Source: Phytophthora hibernalis (Eukaryota > Oomycota > Peronosporomycetes > Peronosporales > Peronosporaceae). Taken from it: a stretch of 64,000 nucleotides of DNA. The stretch is from NCBI GenBank assembly GCA_012656075.1, contig JAAKBF010000252.1:372001-436000 (forward strand), read 5' to 3'. The position numbers and the translations under genes are program-made. The notes beneath the pieces are model-generated. The model was not told where the DNA came from, searched no databases, and saw nothing but the letters and a program-made list of their open reading frames with translations. Below, piece after piece: positions 9,358 to 19,624 of the stretch; within the stretch, counting starts at the first letter, position 1; each line of letters starts with the position of its first letter.

Positions 9358-9818
9358 GTTAGTCCCGAGAACAACTCGTTTCTCGACGGGGCTGCTGGCT
9401 ATAAACTTCTTCGTCGCTTTTGAGCGATAATGCTCGTGGCAGATGCAGCAGATTCCTATAAGGCTATCGACAAAGAGGTCATGCCTCAATGTGAATATTG
9501 AATTAGATAGCTTCAACCTGATCAACTTGCTTCTGTTCACTTCTGTGGGCATACTACAGTAGTATTTTGTTTTACCACCGCGACTGCATGCTATTCATGT
9601 ACTGTAGTCGCGATAAGCAAGACAAGAAAGGGTTATTTGCGTGAACCGGTAGATAAAATGGATAGGATGCTCGTTCAAAACAGGCAATGCACACCTTGTG
9701 ATGAATAGCAAAATAAATTCACGTAGTATAATACTCTGAAACGAGTGATGGGAGCACGAGAAATTAATCTACAGTGCTCTAGACTACAGACTTGAAATGT
9801 CAGTGCCTTGCACTAGCT
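9358..9818. other. 3' spacer between convergent genes
   Basis: Between the PGK stop and the end of the convergent cysteine-rich gene. AT-rich in 9550-9780, with only short open frames and no recognisable motif. It presumably carries both 3' untranslated regions. Confidence 0.5.
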
Positions 9819-11015
9819 TTAGAGAGTGGCAATCGACGACTGACTCACGACCATCACCAGAGATCCCTGGCGTGGAGTGTATCCGTGACCACCGTGAGGA
9901 GTCAACATATCGTCCGGACAATCGTCGGGTGTCCTGCACTCGCCCAGCGGATCACGTCGGCCCTTAACGTAAATGACACTCATCATCACCGCCACAAGAA
10001 GTGCCACAACTGCCGCAGCCGCAATAACAGGAGTACCTGTCGATGCTACCTTAGCAGCAGTATCGCTCTTGGATTCGGTCTTCAGAGACACCTTTGTCTC
10101 GGAGCTTGGGGCGACAGTACCTGCTACTGAGGAATCAATCGCGACCGATTCAGATTCAGTTGTATCCGTGGTATTGGAACTTGCCGTCGCGCTTTCGGTA
10201 GCTCCTTGGTCTTTCAAGACTTGGCAGCTGATGAGGTACTGGTTGGCTTCGTTCTTGTAGTTGCGGCACAGTCGACAGGATGTGCGTGCTGAGCAGCCCA
10301 GCAACGACGGTGAAGCAACGTTGCAACGACTCTCAGAGACGTACGAAATCCCCTGCAGTCCCGATCGCGAAACAACAGCCGAGCATCCTGTGCTTGTCGA
10401 GGCTGCAGTTGGTGACGGAGTGTTCGTCGGAGATGAAATTGGCGATGATGTCGACGTTGTGCCAGTTGATGTCGAGCTTCCTCCTAAGCTTGAGCATTGG
10501 GCGTACGGGGCACTTTGCACGGTCGCTCTCGACTGGCAGAATCGGCAAGTGCTACTCGCGAAGCAGCCCAACCCGTTCGCAGAGCAAGAGGCGATTGTAG
10601 CTGCCACCGCTGAAATACCGACGCCCTGATCACCGACAGATACACGGGACACACAGTCGCTAGCTGACTCGAGTGAGTCCGACGTAGTCGACGATGTTGT
10701 CGTTACTACGGGTGACTTGGTGGTTTCCAGCTCACCCGACTCGGTTGAAGTCATCGATGCTTGAATGTCCGAGCACATCATGAGGTGGGTGCTATGAGTA
10801 GTGTCTGGTTCCCTGCAAAATCGGCATTGATCGCCGTCTGGGAAGCAGCCCAAACCTCCAGTCGAGCAGGAAGCATCTTCCACTGCACTGATTCCAATGC
10901 TCTGATCACCGGTCGCCACTCTGTCGGCGCATGTTGTTGCAGAAGCTGTATTTGCTCCCGCGCTTAGCACAGCAAGCATCAGGCAGAATGCGCTCGAAAT
11001 GTGGAGGAGTCTCAT
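9819..11015 (-). CDS. Secreted cysteine-rich membrane-anchored protein A (GDQ/CRFC family)
   Basis: About 398 residues from the ATG at 11015; the longer open frame upstream has no ATG-supported start. A signal peptide (MRLLHISSAFCLMLAVLSAG) is followed by three related Cys modules. Module 1 is C...GDQSIGISAVEDASC...GGLGCF...CRFC...C, module 2 is C...GDQGVGISAV...C...GLGCF...CRFC...C, and module 3 is more distant, C...LQGISYVSESRC...LLGC...CRLCRNYKNEANQYLISC. Ser/Thr-rich linkers separate them. One membrane helix near the C-terminus (IAAAAVVALLVAVMMSVIYV) is followed by a stop-transfer KGRR and a tail of about 45 residues. I infer an extracellular receptor-like or wall-sensing protein. The modules resemble ectodomains of oomycete TKL receptor kinases as I remember them, but no kinase is attached. 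Paralogues lie at 12526 and 25639. Confidence 0.75.
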   Translation of the reverse strand: MRLLHISSAFCLMLAVLSAGANTASATTCADRVATGDQSIGISAVEDASCSTGGLGCFPDGDQCRFCREPDTTHSTHLMMCSDIQASMTSTESGELETTKSPVVTTTSSTTSDSLESASDCVSRVSVGDQGVGISAVAATIASCSANGLGCFASSTCRFCQSRATVQSAPYAQCSSLGGSSTSTGTTSTSSPISSPTNTPSPTAASTSTGCSAVVSRSGLQGISYVSESRCNVASPSLLGCSARTSCRLCRNYKNEANQYLISCQVLKDQGATESATASSNTTDTTESESVAIDSSVAGTVAPSSETKVSLKTESKSDTAAKVASTGTPVIAAAAVVALLVAVMMSVIYVKGRRDPLGECRTPDDCPDDMLTPHGGHGYTPRQGSLVMVVSQSSIATL

Positions 11016-11385
11016 GGTAAACGACTGGAGTTTCCAAGGTGGCGAGCCTGATCTACTGGCTTTGTCGAGTATGAAGCGGTCAGCGAATTGGCGAATGACC
11101 TCCTCCACCAAGAAGAACAAGGCTACTTCAGTGTGAGTCGGAAGAAAGCGCGACACCAATGACAGCTCGAAACCACTGGAACCCAAACGGATCCCAACAT
11201 AGGACAACTTCAAGCACGTTCTCCGACATTTGTCACGTCACGCTAAAAGTCTCGTTGCTTACTTCAAGGATAATAGATGTCAAGTTGCTCGCCGGACTTG
11301 AAGCGAAACCACTCGATTCATCCCAACCACAACGGCCGCAACGTCTCGGAGCACCCACTTCCTCACTCATTCTGCCTGCAAACTG
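11016..11385. other. Spacer upstream of cysteine-rich protein A
   Basis: About 370 bp holding the promoter of the gene at 9819-11015 and the 3' region of the gene ending at 11386. Nothing else is recognised. Confidence 0.4.
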
Positions 11386-12383
11386 TTAGTGTCTCCACTT
11401 GATCTCATGGCCATTGGCCATAGGTGGCTCGAGAAAGCCCCGGAACGTCCGTGTCTCCGCGTCCCATCGGGCACCGTACCCCAACGCGTTGCGAACTTCC
11501 ATCGTCGCATGAGCATGAGGGAGGCTGTGAATGTTTTTCCAAGTGGCAGAAGCCAGCAGGTCGCGGACTTTTCTCTCAGCTCGCTCGTTTTTCGCTGCGT
11601 CGTTCCCCTTCATCTCACCCCACCAGCCATTTGAACTTCTCGCACAATGTTTGCTGAACGCTCGCGCGCCGACTGACAGCGGTTCACCAGGAGTGAATCG
11701 CTCCGTGAACGCGGCACGACATTGATGAAGCGTAAGCGGAGCCAGGTTGCGACTACCCACCGTCTGCTGGAAGCCCAACAGAGTCAGAACTCCACGCGCA
11801 CCGCCGATCTCATCTACAAGTGACGCTGTCGCTTTTAGAACATCCTCTTCCTCATCACTTTGGACGGCAGCTACAAATGTGTGAATGACGTCCACGGAGA
11901 CGCCGAGGACTGCTTGTCGACTGGTAAACTCGGGGTCACGCCTTCGATCGTCAACGCTGAAGCTTCGGTCGCTTCGTCCGTGGCGGTTGTTGTCGACCGG
12001 AGCGGATTTGTGCCGATCTCGTGCCACGCGTGGAGTATCACCGCCAACTGAGCCACGTACGATGCACCCGATACCCCCACGAGCATTTGATGGACTGGAA
12101 CGAGTCCATCCTTCTCCTCTTTGCCCCTGTCTGCGTCCTCGTTGTCGTCGCGTAGCATTTGCGCTCGGAATTGAGCGGGGTCTTCGGCATCCTGGGTTGA
12201 CAGTTCACTCGAGAAATACGTGCGAAGGGCTTGTTCAATGGAAGTCAGGCAGGACGTTGGGCTGCATTCGGTGTCCGAATGTGTCGCCATTGTGTTCGTG
12301 TCTGCAGAAGTGGCAATGGAGACTGTGACACCGGACACGAGACCAACACTCACACGAGATCTTTCTGAAGTTTGTGTAGCCAT
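11386..12383 (-). CDS. Unknown protein, about 332 residues, one frame break
   Basis: The frame from the ATG at 12383 (MATQTSERSRVSVGL...) and the frame ending at 11386 (...PPMANGHEIKWRH) overlap in 11871-12027 and join if one base is missing there. The joined product has a Thr/Ser-rich start and an Asp/Glu/Lys patch (DDNEDADRGKEEKDG). Next come a hydrophobic block GVSGASYVAQLAVILHAWHEI, a helical EEEDVLKATASLVDEIGG region, and a C-terminal SATWKNIHSLPHAHATMEV / ALGYGARWD segment. No signal peptide is visible. I do not recognise the family. It lies between two members of the cysteine-rich family but shares no motif with them. Confidence 0.55.
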
Positions 12384-12525
12384 TTGACGTACGAGAGCAA
12401 ATTGACATGTAAATTGATGTAGGTTTGTATTTGCAAGTCAAGTGTGGCTTCAAATGTTCATAGGTAGCGTAAAGAGCTGAGTTCAATGCAGAGTAATATA
12501 ATAGTCCATGGCGAAGACTGGAGGC

Positions 12526-12909
12526 TTACGCAACCTGGAGAGCCTCAGAGCAGTCGTCGTTGGTCGCAGTCGGTGACGTTGAGGCTGCAGCCGGCGACGA
12601 CGTCACTGTCGGAGTCGTGGTCGGAGCCATCGAAGGTGTGGGCGCCGGCGTAGTGGTGGTTGTTGTTGTAGCGCAAGGGAGCAGGTGCTTGCTTTGGTCT
12701 GTGCTGAATCGCATGCAGAAGCGGCAGGTGACGCCTCCACCAAAGCAGCCCATACCACCTTGTGTGGGGCAATTCGGCGCGTCTTCTCCCCAAATGCCAA
12801 CGCCCTGGTCGCCGGAAGACACTTGGCTCGAGCACGAAGCAGCAGTTGCAACTTGCACGCCTGTCCAGACCCACAGCAGCGCCAAGCCGGAAATTTGAAG
12901 CACGCGCAT
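12526..12909 (-). CDS. Secreted cysteine-rich protein B (GDQ/CRFC family), short
   Basis: 127 residues from the ATG at 12909. A signal peptide (MRVLQISGLALLWVWTGVQV, cut near ATAA) leads into one complete Cys module: C..QVSSGDQGVGIWGEDAPNC...GGMGCFGGGVTCRFC...C. A Thr/Pro/Ser stalk follows, beginning with seven Thr. The C-terminus DDCSEALQVA looks like the opening of a second module, cut off by a stop codon that lies within GTAAGC, a good splice donor. The gene may therefore continue through an intron, but no matching exon was found downstream, or it is truncated. There is no membrane helix in the part seen. Clearly paralogous to the genes at 9819 and 25639. Confidence 0.7.
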   Translation of the reverse strand: MRVLQISGLALLWVWTGVQVATAASCSSQVSSGDQGVGIWGEDAPNCPTQGGMGCFGGGVTCRFCMRFSTDQSKHLLPCATTTTTTTPAPTPSMAPTTTPTVTSSPAAASTSPTATNDDCSEALQVA

Positions 12910-13627
12910 CTTGGTGTCGAGTTCGGGGAGACTTGAGTTGCTGTGGAGCTGGTGGCTTGTAACTAGCCAAATGGATAATGCGTGACGGTCCTACGCATCC
13001 AAGCAGGAAGCGGGGGCAACATAGCTGGAGGTGTTCCTAAAGATATCGGATCCTTGGCATCAGACCTCGAAGACGAAGTCGGCAGCGAGCCTAAAGATAA
13101 GCCTCATGTCGCTCTCCACTCGTTACAGATCATCAGCTCAGCACTGATCACTTCAGCGTTTGCTGCTCCTGTACTGACAGGCGTGTCAAGCACTGCGCTT
13201 AGTCGTCTGTCTCGATAAGCTTAATTCAGAAAGCCTCAGCTTGCATGTTGCCAACACGATAGCCTTGGTCACGTGTAACTCCACTTGCGTGAGTAGCTTC
13301 AACCTGTTTGATCTGCTCGCTTTTCCTCATGGTCCGCCCTCACGCGTGCATACACAACGGCTATCCGTTGCATCCTCCGCTGCGCGCGTTATTAAAACAC
13401 GCCTGCAACGCCAATATAATAGTCATCCGCTATCCGTGCAATTGTGCTGCTTGATCTTCTGCATGGCAACGTAACGTCTGTCAAACGTCGAGGGCCAGTG
13501 GAGCTGTTGAAGTCGCACTTGGTGCGTGAGCTCTTCTGAGACGACCCCGAAGCTTGGCACGGGGAAGAGACGCTATCAGATCTCGATCGTCCCTTTCGTC
13601 GGCACATCAAAGCTCCACACACGCATC
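12910..13627. other. Divergent promoter region
   Basis: About 720 bp between the cysteine-rich gene B and the MAPKK. Open frames at 12982-13218 and from 13526 start without ATG. No conserved domain is recognised apart from the frame that leads into the kinase, which is open back to about 13526 but lacks an ATG before 13628. Confidence 0.4.
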
Positions 13628-14728
13628 ATGAACAACCTCGAGAATTCGTTCATCGCGGGTGCCGGTGCCTATGTCAAAGGCAAATACGCCATCACTTCCA
13701 CGGGAGTCGTTCGCAAAGGAACCGGTCGAGCCTTCAGTGTCGTGCCGGAGGAACTCGAATGGGGTGGACAGGTTATCGGACGCGGTGCCAGTGGCTGCGT
13801 GCTTCGATCGCGACACCGACCGACCAATACACCGCTGGCACTCAAGATGATCAACATGTACGACAAAACCAAGCGTGAACAGATCATCCGTGAGATCAAC
13901 GCGTTGTTCGACGCGAAATGTCCGTGTCTCGTGACGTTCTTCGGTGCCTTCCTGCGTGACGGTGCCGTGGTGCTCGCTCTTGAATACATGGACGGCGGGT
14001 CTTTGGAAAACGTCATTCACCAACTCGGAACCATTCCGGAGCACGTACTGGCCAGTGTGGCCTTCCAGATCCTTCACGCGCTGTCCTACTTGAAGACTAA
14101 CAAACGCGTCCACCGGGACATCAAACCACCCAATATCCTTCTTAACAGCCAGGGCCACGTCAAACTCTCGGACTTCGGCATCGCCTCCGAGCTCGGCAAC
14201 TCCATCGGTGGGTATTGTGCTTCAACGGCAGCCTCTTGATTATTTCGTAGTCTCTGACGTTGCTCGTTCCTGTTTTGCAGCCATGTGCGGCACCTTCGTC
14301 GGCACCTTCCGGTACATGTCCCCGGAGCGAATTCAGCACACGCAGTACAGCTACAGCTCGGACATTTGGAGTCTCGGCCTCGTGTTAATGGAGGCCGCTA
14401 CGGGCGTCTACCCGTACCCGAAGCACAAGACGTGCATCGATATGCTGCAGAGTGTGCTGGAAGCACCTCCTCCAGCTCTCTCACCACAGTACTTCTCGCA
14501 GGACTTCTGCGACTTCCTGCAACACTGTTTGCAGAAAAACCCGCTGGACCGCGCTTCAGCCGACACATTGCTCGAGTCGCCTTGGTTACAACGCTGCGGA
14601 GCCGTCAGTACGTCCACATCGGCTGCATACATTGGGTCTTGCAAACACTTACGCTATCTTCTTGTTATGCTGCAGACCTAGAGAGCTCAATTGCCAACGT
14701 GCGGCACTGGATCGACTCGCTCCAGTAG
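13628..14728 (+). CDS. MAP kinase kinase (STE7/MEK-like)
   Basis: Three exons are inferred: 13628-14207, 14281-14607 and 14676-14728. Introns of 73 and 68 bp have GTGGGT...GCAG and GTACGT...GCAG borders and keep phase, giving 319 residues. Kinase landmarks: glycine loop IGRGASGCVL, lysine in LALKMINMY, hinge LEYMDGGSLENV, catalytic loop HRDIKPPNILL, DFG in KLSDFGIASEL. The activation segment is GNSIAMCGTFVGTFRYMSPER, in which Ser and Thr are five residues apart, the S/T-x5-S/T pattern of MAPKKs; then DIWSLGLVLMEAATGVYPY. The product should phosphorylate a MAP kinase in the cytoplasm. The N-terminal 50 residues carry no clear basic docking site. Start choice: first ATG in frame; the frame upstream opens only with GTG. 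Confidence 0.85.
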
Positions 14729-14916
14729 CAGCTCCATGTACTAGTACTCTATAGACATCCAACCCACAAACAGCACACTCGTTTGTCAGCCAGAGGAACC
14801 AGGAAACCCCGTTGTCGATGAATACTCGCTTGTATTGTTACAGTCTCATTAAATATGTTTCTTGACGGAGAAGCACCGTCTTTCGCTTTACCACACAGAT
14901 GGCTGAAGTCATTCAC

Positions 14917-16445
14917 TCACTCCGAGTCCTCAACCGCGTTGCAGCCCATGATGTAGCTCATGGCCGCCTGCAGACACGCCAGGTAGTAGGCGGCCTCCGA
15001 TCCGTCCTGGGACTCGTCGATAGCGTACTGCTCCATGAGGTACACCTGCGAGTGCAGGTGGCTCAGCTCGCAGCGGCTCAGCACGTACACGAGCAACGGC
15101 AGCAGCACGTCCGCGGAGATGCAGCTGCTGTCGAGGCCCAGGCCGGCCTTGGCCTCGCGGTACAGTGTGCACACAGCGCGCATGAAGGCCGCGAGCACGC
15201 TGGACGGGACCAGATGCGGCATCTTGTTGAACGCCGCAATGGACTCACTGAACAGTTCCTGCTGCTGGGTCTCTTCAGGGATGGACATAGGCAGACCGAC
15301 TTGTTCCAGGCCAACCTGCTCCAGTCCCAGCTCCCGCATCTTGGCCGCCTGTTCGCGCCACGAGCCATTAAGCTCGTCCAGGTCGGCGGCAGTACCGCGG
15401 TAGCACGCGCAGGCCAGACGGCTGAAGACCATGTGCTCCACAAAGACCTTGAGCGCCGGGAGCTGTTCCTTGGCCACCTGACCCTCAGTGGCCACTGCAA
15501 TGACAATTTCCTGTACCAGCGACTGCATGACGTCGCGCGGCTCTCTATCGTCGAAGACCGTCTTGGGCCCAGGTTGGCTGCTCGCGCGCGTGAAGGAGCG
15601 CATGGTATCAAGACAGAGCGTGTCCAGCGCCTTCTTAAGTTCAGGCTTGAGCAGTTTCTGGCGACTCAGCAGCTTCTCGAAGCGCACGAGCTCGACTGAA
15701 GGTTCATCCTTAGCAGCCATGACGCTGTCTACTTGATCCAGCACTTGGGCCAGCGTTAGGCCGCTCATCTTCAACCTTTTCTTGTCTCCGTGCAGCGCCA
15801 TGAGCGCGGCCAGGTGCTTGGCCTGCAGCTGCAGCACCTGGCGCATCCAGTCCTCGGCCAGCGCGCGGTCCGACTGCTCGATACCGTCCAGTAGTGTCTG
15901 GCTGGCCGCGAAGCTCCCGCGGTGGCGCGCGGAGCCGTCGCCAGTTCATCCGCCTCGTCTAGCGCCAGCAGCGTGCGCATGTCGCCCAGCACGGCCAGCG
16001 AGCGGTTGCCCGTGGCCACCTCGGCCACCAACTGCATCTGCAGCAGCGCCACCTGGTCGCGTCGACTGGAGCTGAGCCAGCAGCTCACGCTGCGCAGGAG
16101 TTCGCGACGACGGGACAGGCGCGCCTTGCGCTTGAGCACGTGCTGACTCTCCTGCTGGATGCGGCGCGTGAGCTGCTCCAGCGCCGAGGCCGCGGCCGAG
16201 TTGTCGCCGGCTGAGGCCGCGTCGAAGCTGCGCCAGCGACGCTGGGCCACGTCGGGCGCCGGGATCGCGCGGTCCACTCCGCCGAAGGAGAAAGTGCTGG
16301 GGATGGAGGTGCGTCGTCGCATGGCCGCAGCCTCCGACTCCATGGGCGACGACTGCGCGGTGGAAGACGGAGACGCGACGGCCTTGGCGTCCACGACGCG
16401 CTCGGCCGCGGACACGGCCGACACGCTGAGATCTTCTTGCCCCAT
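14917..16445 (-). CDS. VPS9-domain protein (Rab5-type GEF)
   Basis: About 509 residues from the ATG at 16445. Two frames join if one base is lost near 15920 (expected PRGHRGSFAASQTLLDGIE). The N-terminal third is Ala/Ser-rich and probably disordered, then helical (LKRKARLSRRRELLRSVSCW; LQMQLVAEVATGNRS). The C-terminal 200 residues contain the VPS9 signature: SADVLLPLLVYVLSRCELSH, a YLMEQYAIDE block, and AYYLACLQAAMSYI. VPS9 domains catalyse GDP release from Rab5/Rab21-type GTPases on early endosomes. The second half of the gene is GC-rich with extensive long antisense frames, which are shadows. Confidence 0.8.
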
Positions 16446-17278
16446 TTTGACTGACAGAAAGCTAATTCCGGTACCTGTGCGCAACAGAGCAAAAGCAATT
16501 GTGAGCGACTAGCTGGCAACGTTGAGCCTTGCGGCAGAAAAGCCACTCCGCACGTGCTACATACGCGGCGGTCAGAAGAGGTACCGCACTCAGCCCGGTG
16601 AAAGATATGCGATTTGATAAGGCAGGATATCGGATTGTGACGGATCCAGAATTTACGAAAGCTTAGTGAACACAAGAGGAATTCTAATCGCGGCTGCCCT
16701 GGTGGATAGGGTATGCCGATGCACAGAGGTTTCGGGATGTGAATTGCGTGCTAGGCATTCCGCCCTTTGAATCCTGTAAATTGCAGCACTTGTTTTGGTA
16801 AAATTCCACCTGGGCTTTTTAGCCTCTTGTCCGCTGCTGCCTCTGCTGTAAGCAGTTTGCTTACAGCAGTCTGTTTATGCGGCCACGCCTAGCCAAGAGG
16901 AGGAGAGATAGAGTCCGCGGCGCAGGTGTCAAAACGCCGGCCGGCAGTCGTATCCACTCCGGTCAGCCATCGCTGGGCGCTGCAGGATTCTCTCGTGCTT
17001 TCGCATAGAAGAAAAAAGTTTTCATCGCATTGTTGGCTTGGTGAGCCAAGCGCTCCGTCTTGCAGAGATGAGCCAGTCGCTAGTTTCTCTTGGAGCGCAC
17101 TTGAGCCGCTCGCCGGCTCTTATGACCAGCGCTTGCTGCTCCAGCCAGAGACCGGTGCTGCGGCTCCACTGGAGCCTCCAGCGCCACGAAGGACTCCGTT
17201 GCACAGCGCGCAGGATGTAAAGCGGGAGAAATCGACACTGGTACGACATTCGGTTTTTTAATTTGGATCTTGCTGAGG
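16446..17278. other. Spacer with an unrecognised open frame
   Basis: A plus-strand frame 16926-17261 is open but has no ATG at its start; it encodes a Pro/Ala-rich, probably disordered stretch (EPPAPRRTPLHSAQDVKREK) and ends at a GTACGA donor-like site. It could be an upstream exon of the deaminase-like gene at 17279. Otherwise this region is the upstream side of the VPS9 gene. Confidence 0.35.
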
Positions 17279-17706
17279 ATGAGCGTTTCGAATGCAGTGA
17301 CGACCGAGATATATGGCGACAGTTGCAGCGCGAGCACCACCACCCATTTGCCCATTGCCACATGGAACCTTGCATTGCCCTACATGAAGCCTTACCCAAC
17401 ACTACACGCGGAGGTCGACGCCGTCGTGCTGGCCATCGCCTCGAGCCACGGCGCTGTAGCTAATGAAATTTCGGCGGGCGCTCCCACTTCCGTGCGGGGT
17501 CCTATCGCAAAAGAGCGGTGGTAGTGGACGCATACATTGACGACGGCGGGATCATCAAGGGTTGCAAGAAGTGCCGGTGTTTAGCATTACGTGTATGCGG
17601 TACAACTCCTACTCTCAAGGCTGTGTCGCGTCGCGCGCAGGACGACGAACCGCTCGCTACATGTTCTTGCAGTCTTACTGGTTCTTCTTGGCCTCCAGCT
17701 TCTTGA
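17279..17706 (+). CDS. Possible cytidine/CMP-type deaminase-fold protein
   Basis: From the ATG at 17279 the frame reads WNLALPYMKPYPTLHAEVDA, with HAE at 17405-17413 as in zinc-dependent deaminases (His ligand and catalytic Glu). A one-base loss near 17490 then joins a second frame, RAVVVDAYIDDGGIIKGCKK followed by C, whose C-x-x-C (Cys codons 17563 and 17572) could supply the other zinc ligands, although the usual Pro before the first Cys is Gly here. The total of about 142 residues suits a single deaminase domain, and the beta-strand preceding the C-x-x-C fits. The spacing of about 52 residues between HAE and C-x-x-C is longer than usual. The end overlaps the convergent 3-ketoacyl-CoA reductase by 32 bp. 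Tentative; it may be a relic. Confidence 0.35.
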
Positions 17707-18714
17707 GCGCGCGCTTGCGCAGCGACAGGTGGGTCATCATGGCACCCTGCAACAGCAAACACAATACACGTCGTTAGCAACCTCCTCAAGCAACCGTTAT
17801 AACCCACAACTCACCTTGCTGAGCAGCCACGTCGGGGCGCTCTCGTACAGCCAGATCTGCAGCGCGTGCGGCCAGTAGGGCGACACGAGCGTGTCGTGGC
17901 CCAGGTGCGCCACCGACGCGCGCGTATGTGGTCGGCGACGGCACCATGAAGCTTGCGTGGCGGATCTTGGCCAGCTTGGTGGACACGAACATGGGCACGT
18001 GGCACTGCACGTGCACGTTCTTGGCGCTGTACTCGTCCGCGAGGCACAGCGTGAGCTGCTCAATGTACTTCTTGGTGGCGCTGTACTCGCTCAGCAGCGG
18101 CACGACCATGCGGCCCGAGCCGGAGCTCACGTTCACGATGGCGCCGCGCTTACGCTGCGTCATGCCGGGCAGCACGAGCTTGGTCATGATGGTGGCGGCC
18201 GTCACGTTGAGTTTGATGAGGCTGTCGACGCGGTCCATCGCGAGCTGGTCGAAGAACTCGGGGAAGTCGTACGACACGCCCACGTTGTTGAACAGCACGC
18301 CAACGTCCTTGACCTCGTCCAGTTTCTGGTGCAGCGCCTCACGCACGCTGAGTTCGTCCACGCGGTTGAAGTCCACGGCCAGGAGCTCCACCTGCACCTT
18401 GGGGTACTTGGCCAGGATCTCGGCACGTGCGTCCTCCAGACGACTCTGTGTGCGACTCAGGAGCACCACGTTCATACCCTTACGAGCCAGCTCCATGGCC
18501 AACGCCTTGCCGATGCCGTCCGTAGCGCCCGTGACCACTCCCCACTGGCCGAAGCTCTTGAGGCTGCGTGCCGGACGCAGGAAGAACGCGTAGAGCGAGC
18601 CCAGCAGCTGCAGCCCCAGGCGGCCGAGCACTAGGAAGCCCACGACCGCCGAGACCTTCACGGACAGGGAGACGCCTGCACGGACGCCAACAGCTCGTGC
18701 ACGCACTCTGACAT
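17675..18714 (-). CDS. Very-long-chain 3-ketoacyl-CoA reductase (SDR)
   Basis: Reduces 3-ketoacyl-CoA in the ER fatty-acid elongation cycle (HSD17B12/IFA38 family). The start is the ATG at 18714 (MSECVHELLAS...). A missing C in the CCC run near 18672 joins it to the membrane segment VSAVVGFLVLGRLGLQLLGS. Then come WGVVTGATDGIGKALAMELA (NADPH-binding TGxxxGIG), NNVGVSY, VNVSSGSGRM and the catalytic YSATKKY. Near 17925 two bases of a GC repeat appear to be missing, after which VAHLGHDTLVSPYWPH follows. A 68-bp intron (17814-17747, GTGAGT...GCAG) leads to the last exon 17746-17675, encoding GAMMTHLSLRKRALKKLEAK and ending KNQ, an ER-retrieval-like lysine-rich tail. Corrected length about 324 residues, normal for the family. 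Confidence 0.85.
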
Positions 18715-18979
18715 CTTGATGCGCTTCCGGGGATCGAATTATGACCACAGATTGGGCTCGAATGTATCCATATCCATGAGTGACGTCATTATCCGTACTT
18801 AGTCGACACTTCAGACAGACCTGCTACGGTAAGTACGTAATGAATCTGAAAGTTACGATGTAAGTTACGGTGTGAAAGTTACGGTGTAGTCTATCCTCAC
18901 GTGCTGACTACATGTACACAGCGTCCGTCCATCGCTCTACCATTGCTCTACTTTGCCGTCTGTGGAGCACCTCGGAGCC

Positions 18980-19624
18980 ATGGGCAAGCGGCGCGCGATC
19001 CGCAAGATGCTGACGGTGTCGGATGGCTACTGGGGCTTCGTGCACCAGAAGCGCTTCTACCGCTGGCTCTACGCGTCGCTCACGTTCTTCGCCATCTTCG
19101 CTGTGGTTGTGGCCTTCTTCGACGTGGGCGCTGGAACGTCCCACGCCGCGAGTTTCGTGGCCAACAAATACACGCAGGGAGAACTGGACGAGAACGAGCG
19201 ACTGCTGCAGTGGATCTACGTGTTCTACCCGACGCCCTTCGCCTTCGCGTGGTTCCTCGTCTACTTCGCCAAGTTCCTCTTCTGCTGGAAGATCAAGCGT
19301 CTGCGCAAGGCGCGCAACTACAAGTACAACCTGATGCTGGCGTCGCTCGTGGCCGCTGTACTCTATGCCGTTGTACTCAAGTCCGTGCTCAAGATGACGC
19401 TCTACTCGGGTCCCAAGCTGCGTAGTGCCGTGGTTATTGGCCTCTGCGAGCTCGGACTCGTGGGCATCGAGGTCTTCGATGAACGCAAAGAGCGCAAGGA
19501 GCGCCACCACAACAAGAAGCTACTGCGCGACCAGCAGGCGGCCGAGGAGCAGGTCTATCGGCAGCACCAAAAGTCCGACGCGGAGCAGTTGGCCCAGGCG
19601 AGAGATCCAGCCAGTGTGCTGTAG
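18980..19624 (+). CDS. Four-helix membrane protein of unknown function
   Basis: 214 residues from the ATG at 18980 in one uninterrupted frame. Four hydrophobic helices are visible: about 26-50 (LYASLTFFAIFAVVVAFFDV), 79-104 (WIYVFYPTPFAFAWFLVYFA), 122-143 (LMLASLVAAVLYAVVLKSVL) and 152-168 (SAVVIGLCELGLVGIEVF). The last 45 residues are highly charged with Gln/Glu/Lys (ERKERKERHHNKKLLRDQQA), likely a cytoplasmic coil. No family is recognised. It is divergently transcribed from the KCR gene with 265 bp between the starts, a shared promoter region. Its clean frame contrasts with the broken genes around it. Confidence 0.7.
   Translation: MGKRRAIRKMLTVSDGYWGFVHQKRFYRWLYASLTFFAIFAVVVAFFDVGAGTSHAASFVANKYTQGELDENERLLQWIYVFYPTPFAFAWFLVYFAKFLFCWKIKRLRKARNYKYNLMLASLVAAVLYAVVLKSVLKMTLYSGPKLRSAVVIGLCELGLVGIEVFDERKERKERHHNKKLLRDQQAAEEQVYRQHQKSDAEQLAQARDPASVL

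Noticed and set aside
8584..9552. 322-codon minus-strand frame opposite PGK
   Set aside because: It mirrors the PGK coding strand, whose GC-rich third positions remove stops in the opposite frame; no motif of its own.
9819..11213. Longer N-terminus for cysteine-rich protein A (from 11213)
   Set aside because: Starting at Met 11015 gives a perfect signal peptide; the 66 extra residues would bury it.
12982..13218. 78-codon plus-strand frame upstream of the MAPKK
   Set aside because: No ATG start, no motif, no splice link to the kinase found.
14899..15699. 266-codon plus-strand frame opposite the VPS9 gene
   Set aside because: Shadow of a clear VPS9 domain; its composition (Arg/Leu/His/Val/Gln-rich) is typical of antisense reading.
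17891..18634. 247- and 221-codon plus-strand frames opposite 3-ketoacyl-CoA reductase
   Set aside because: The minus strand carries the full SDR motif set; these are antisense shadows.
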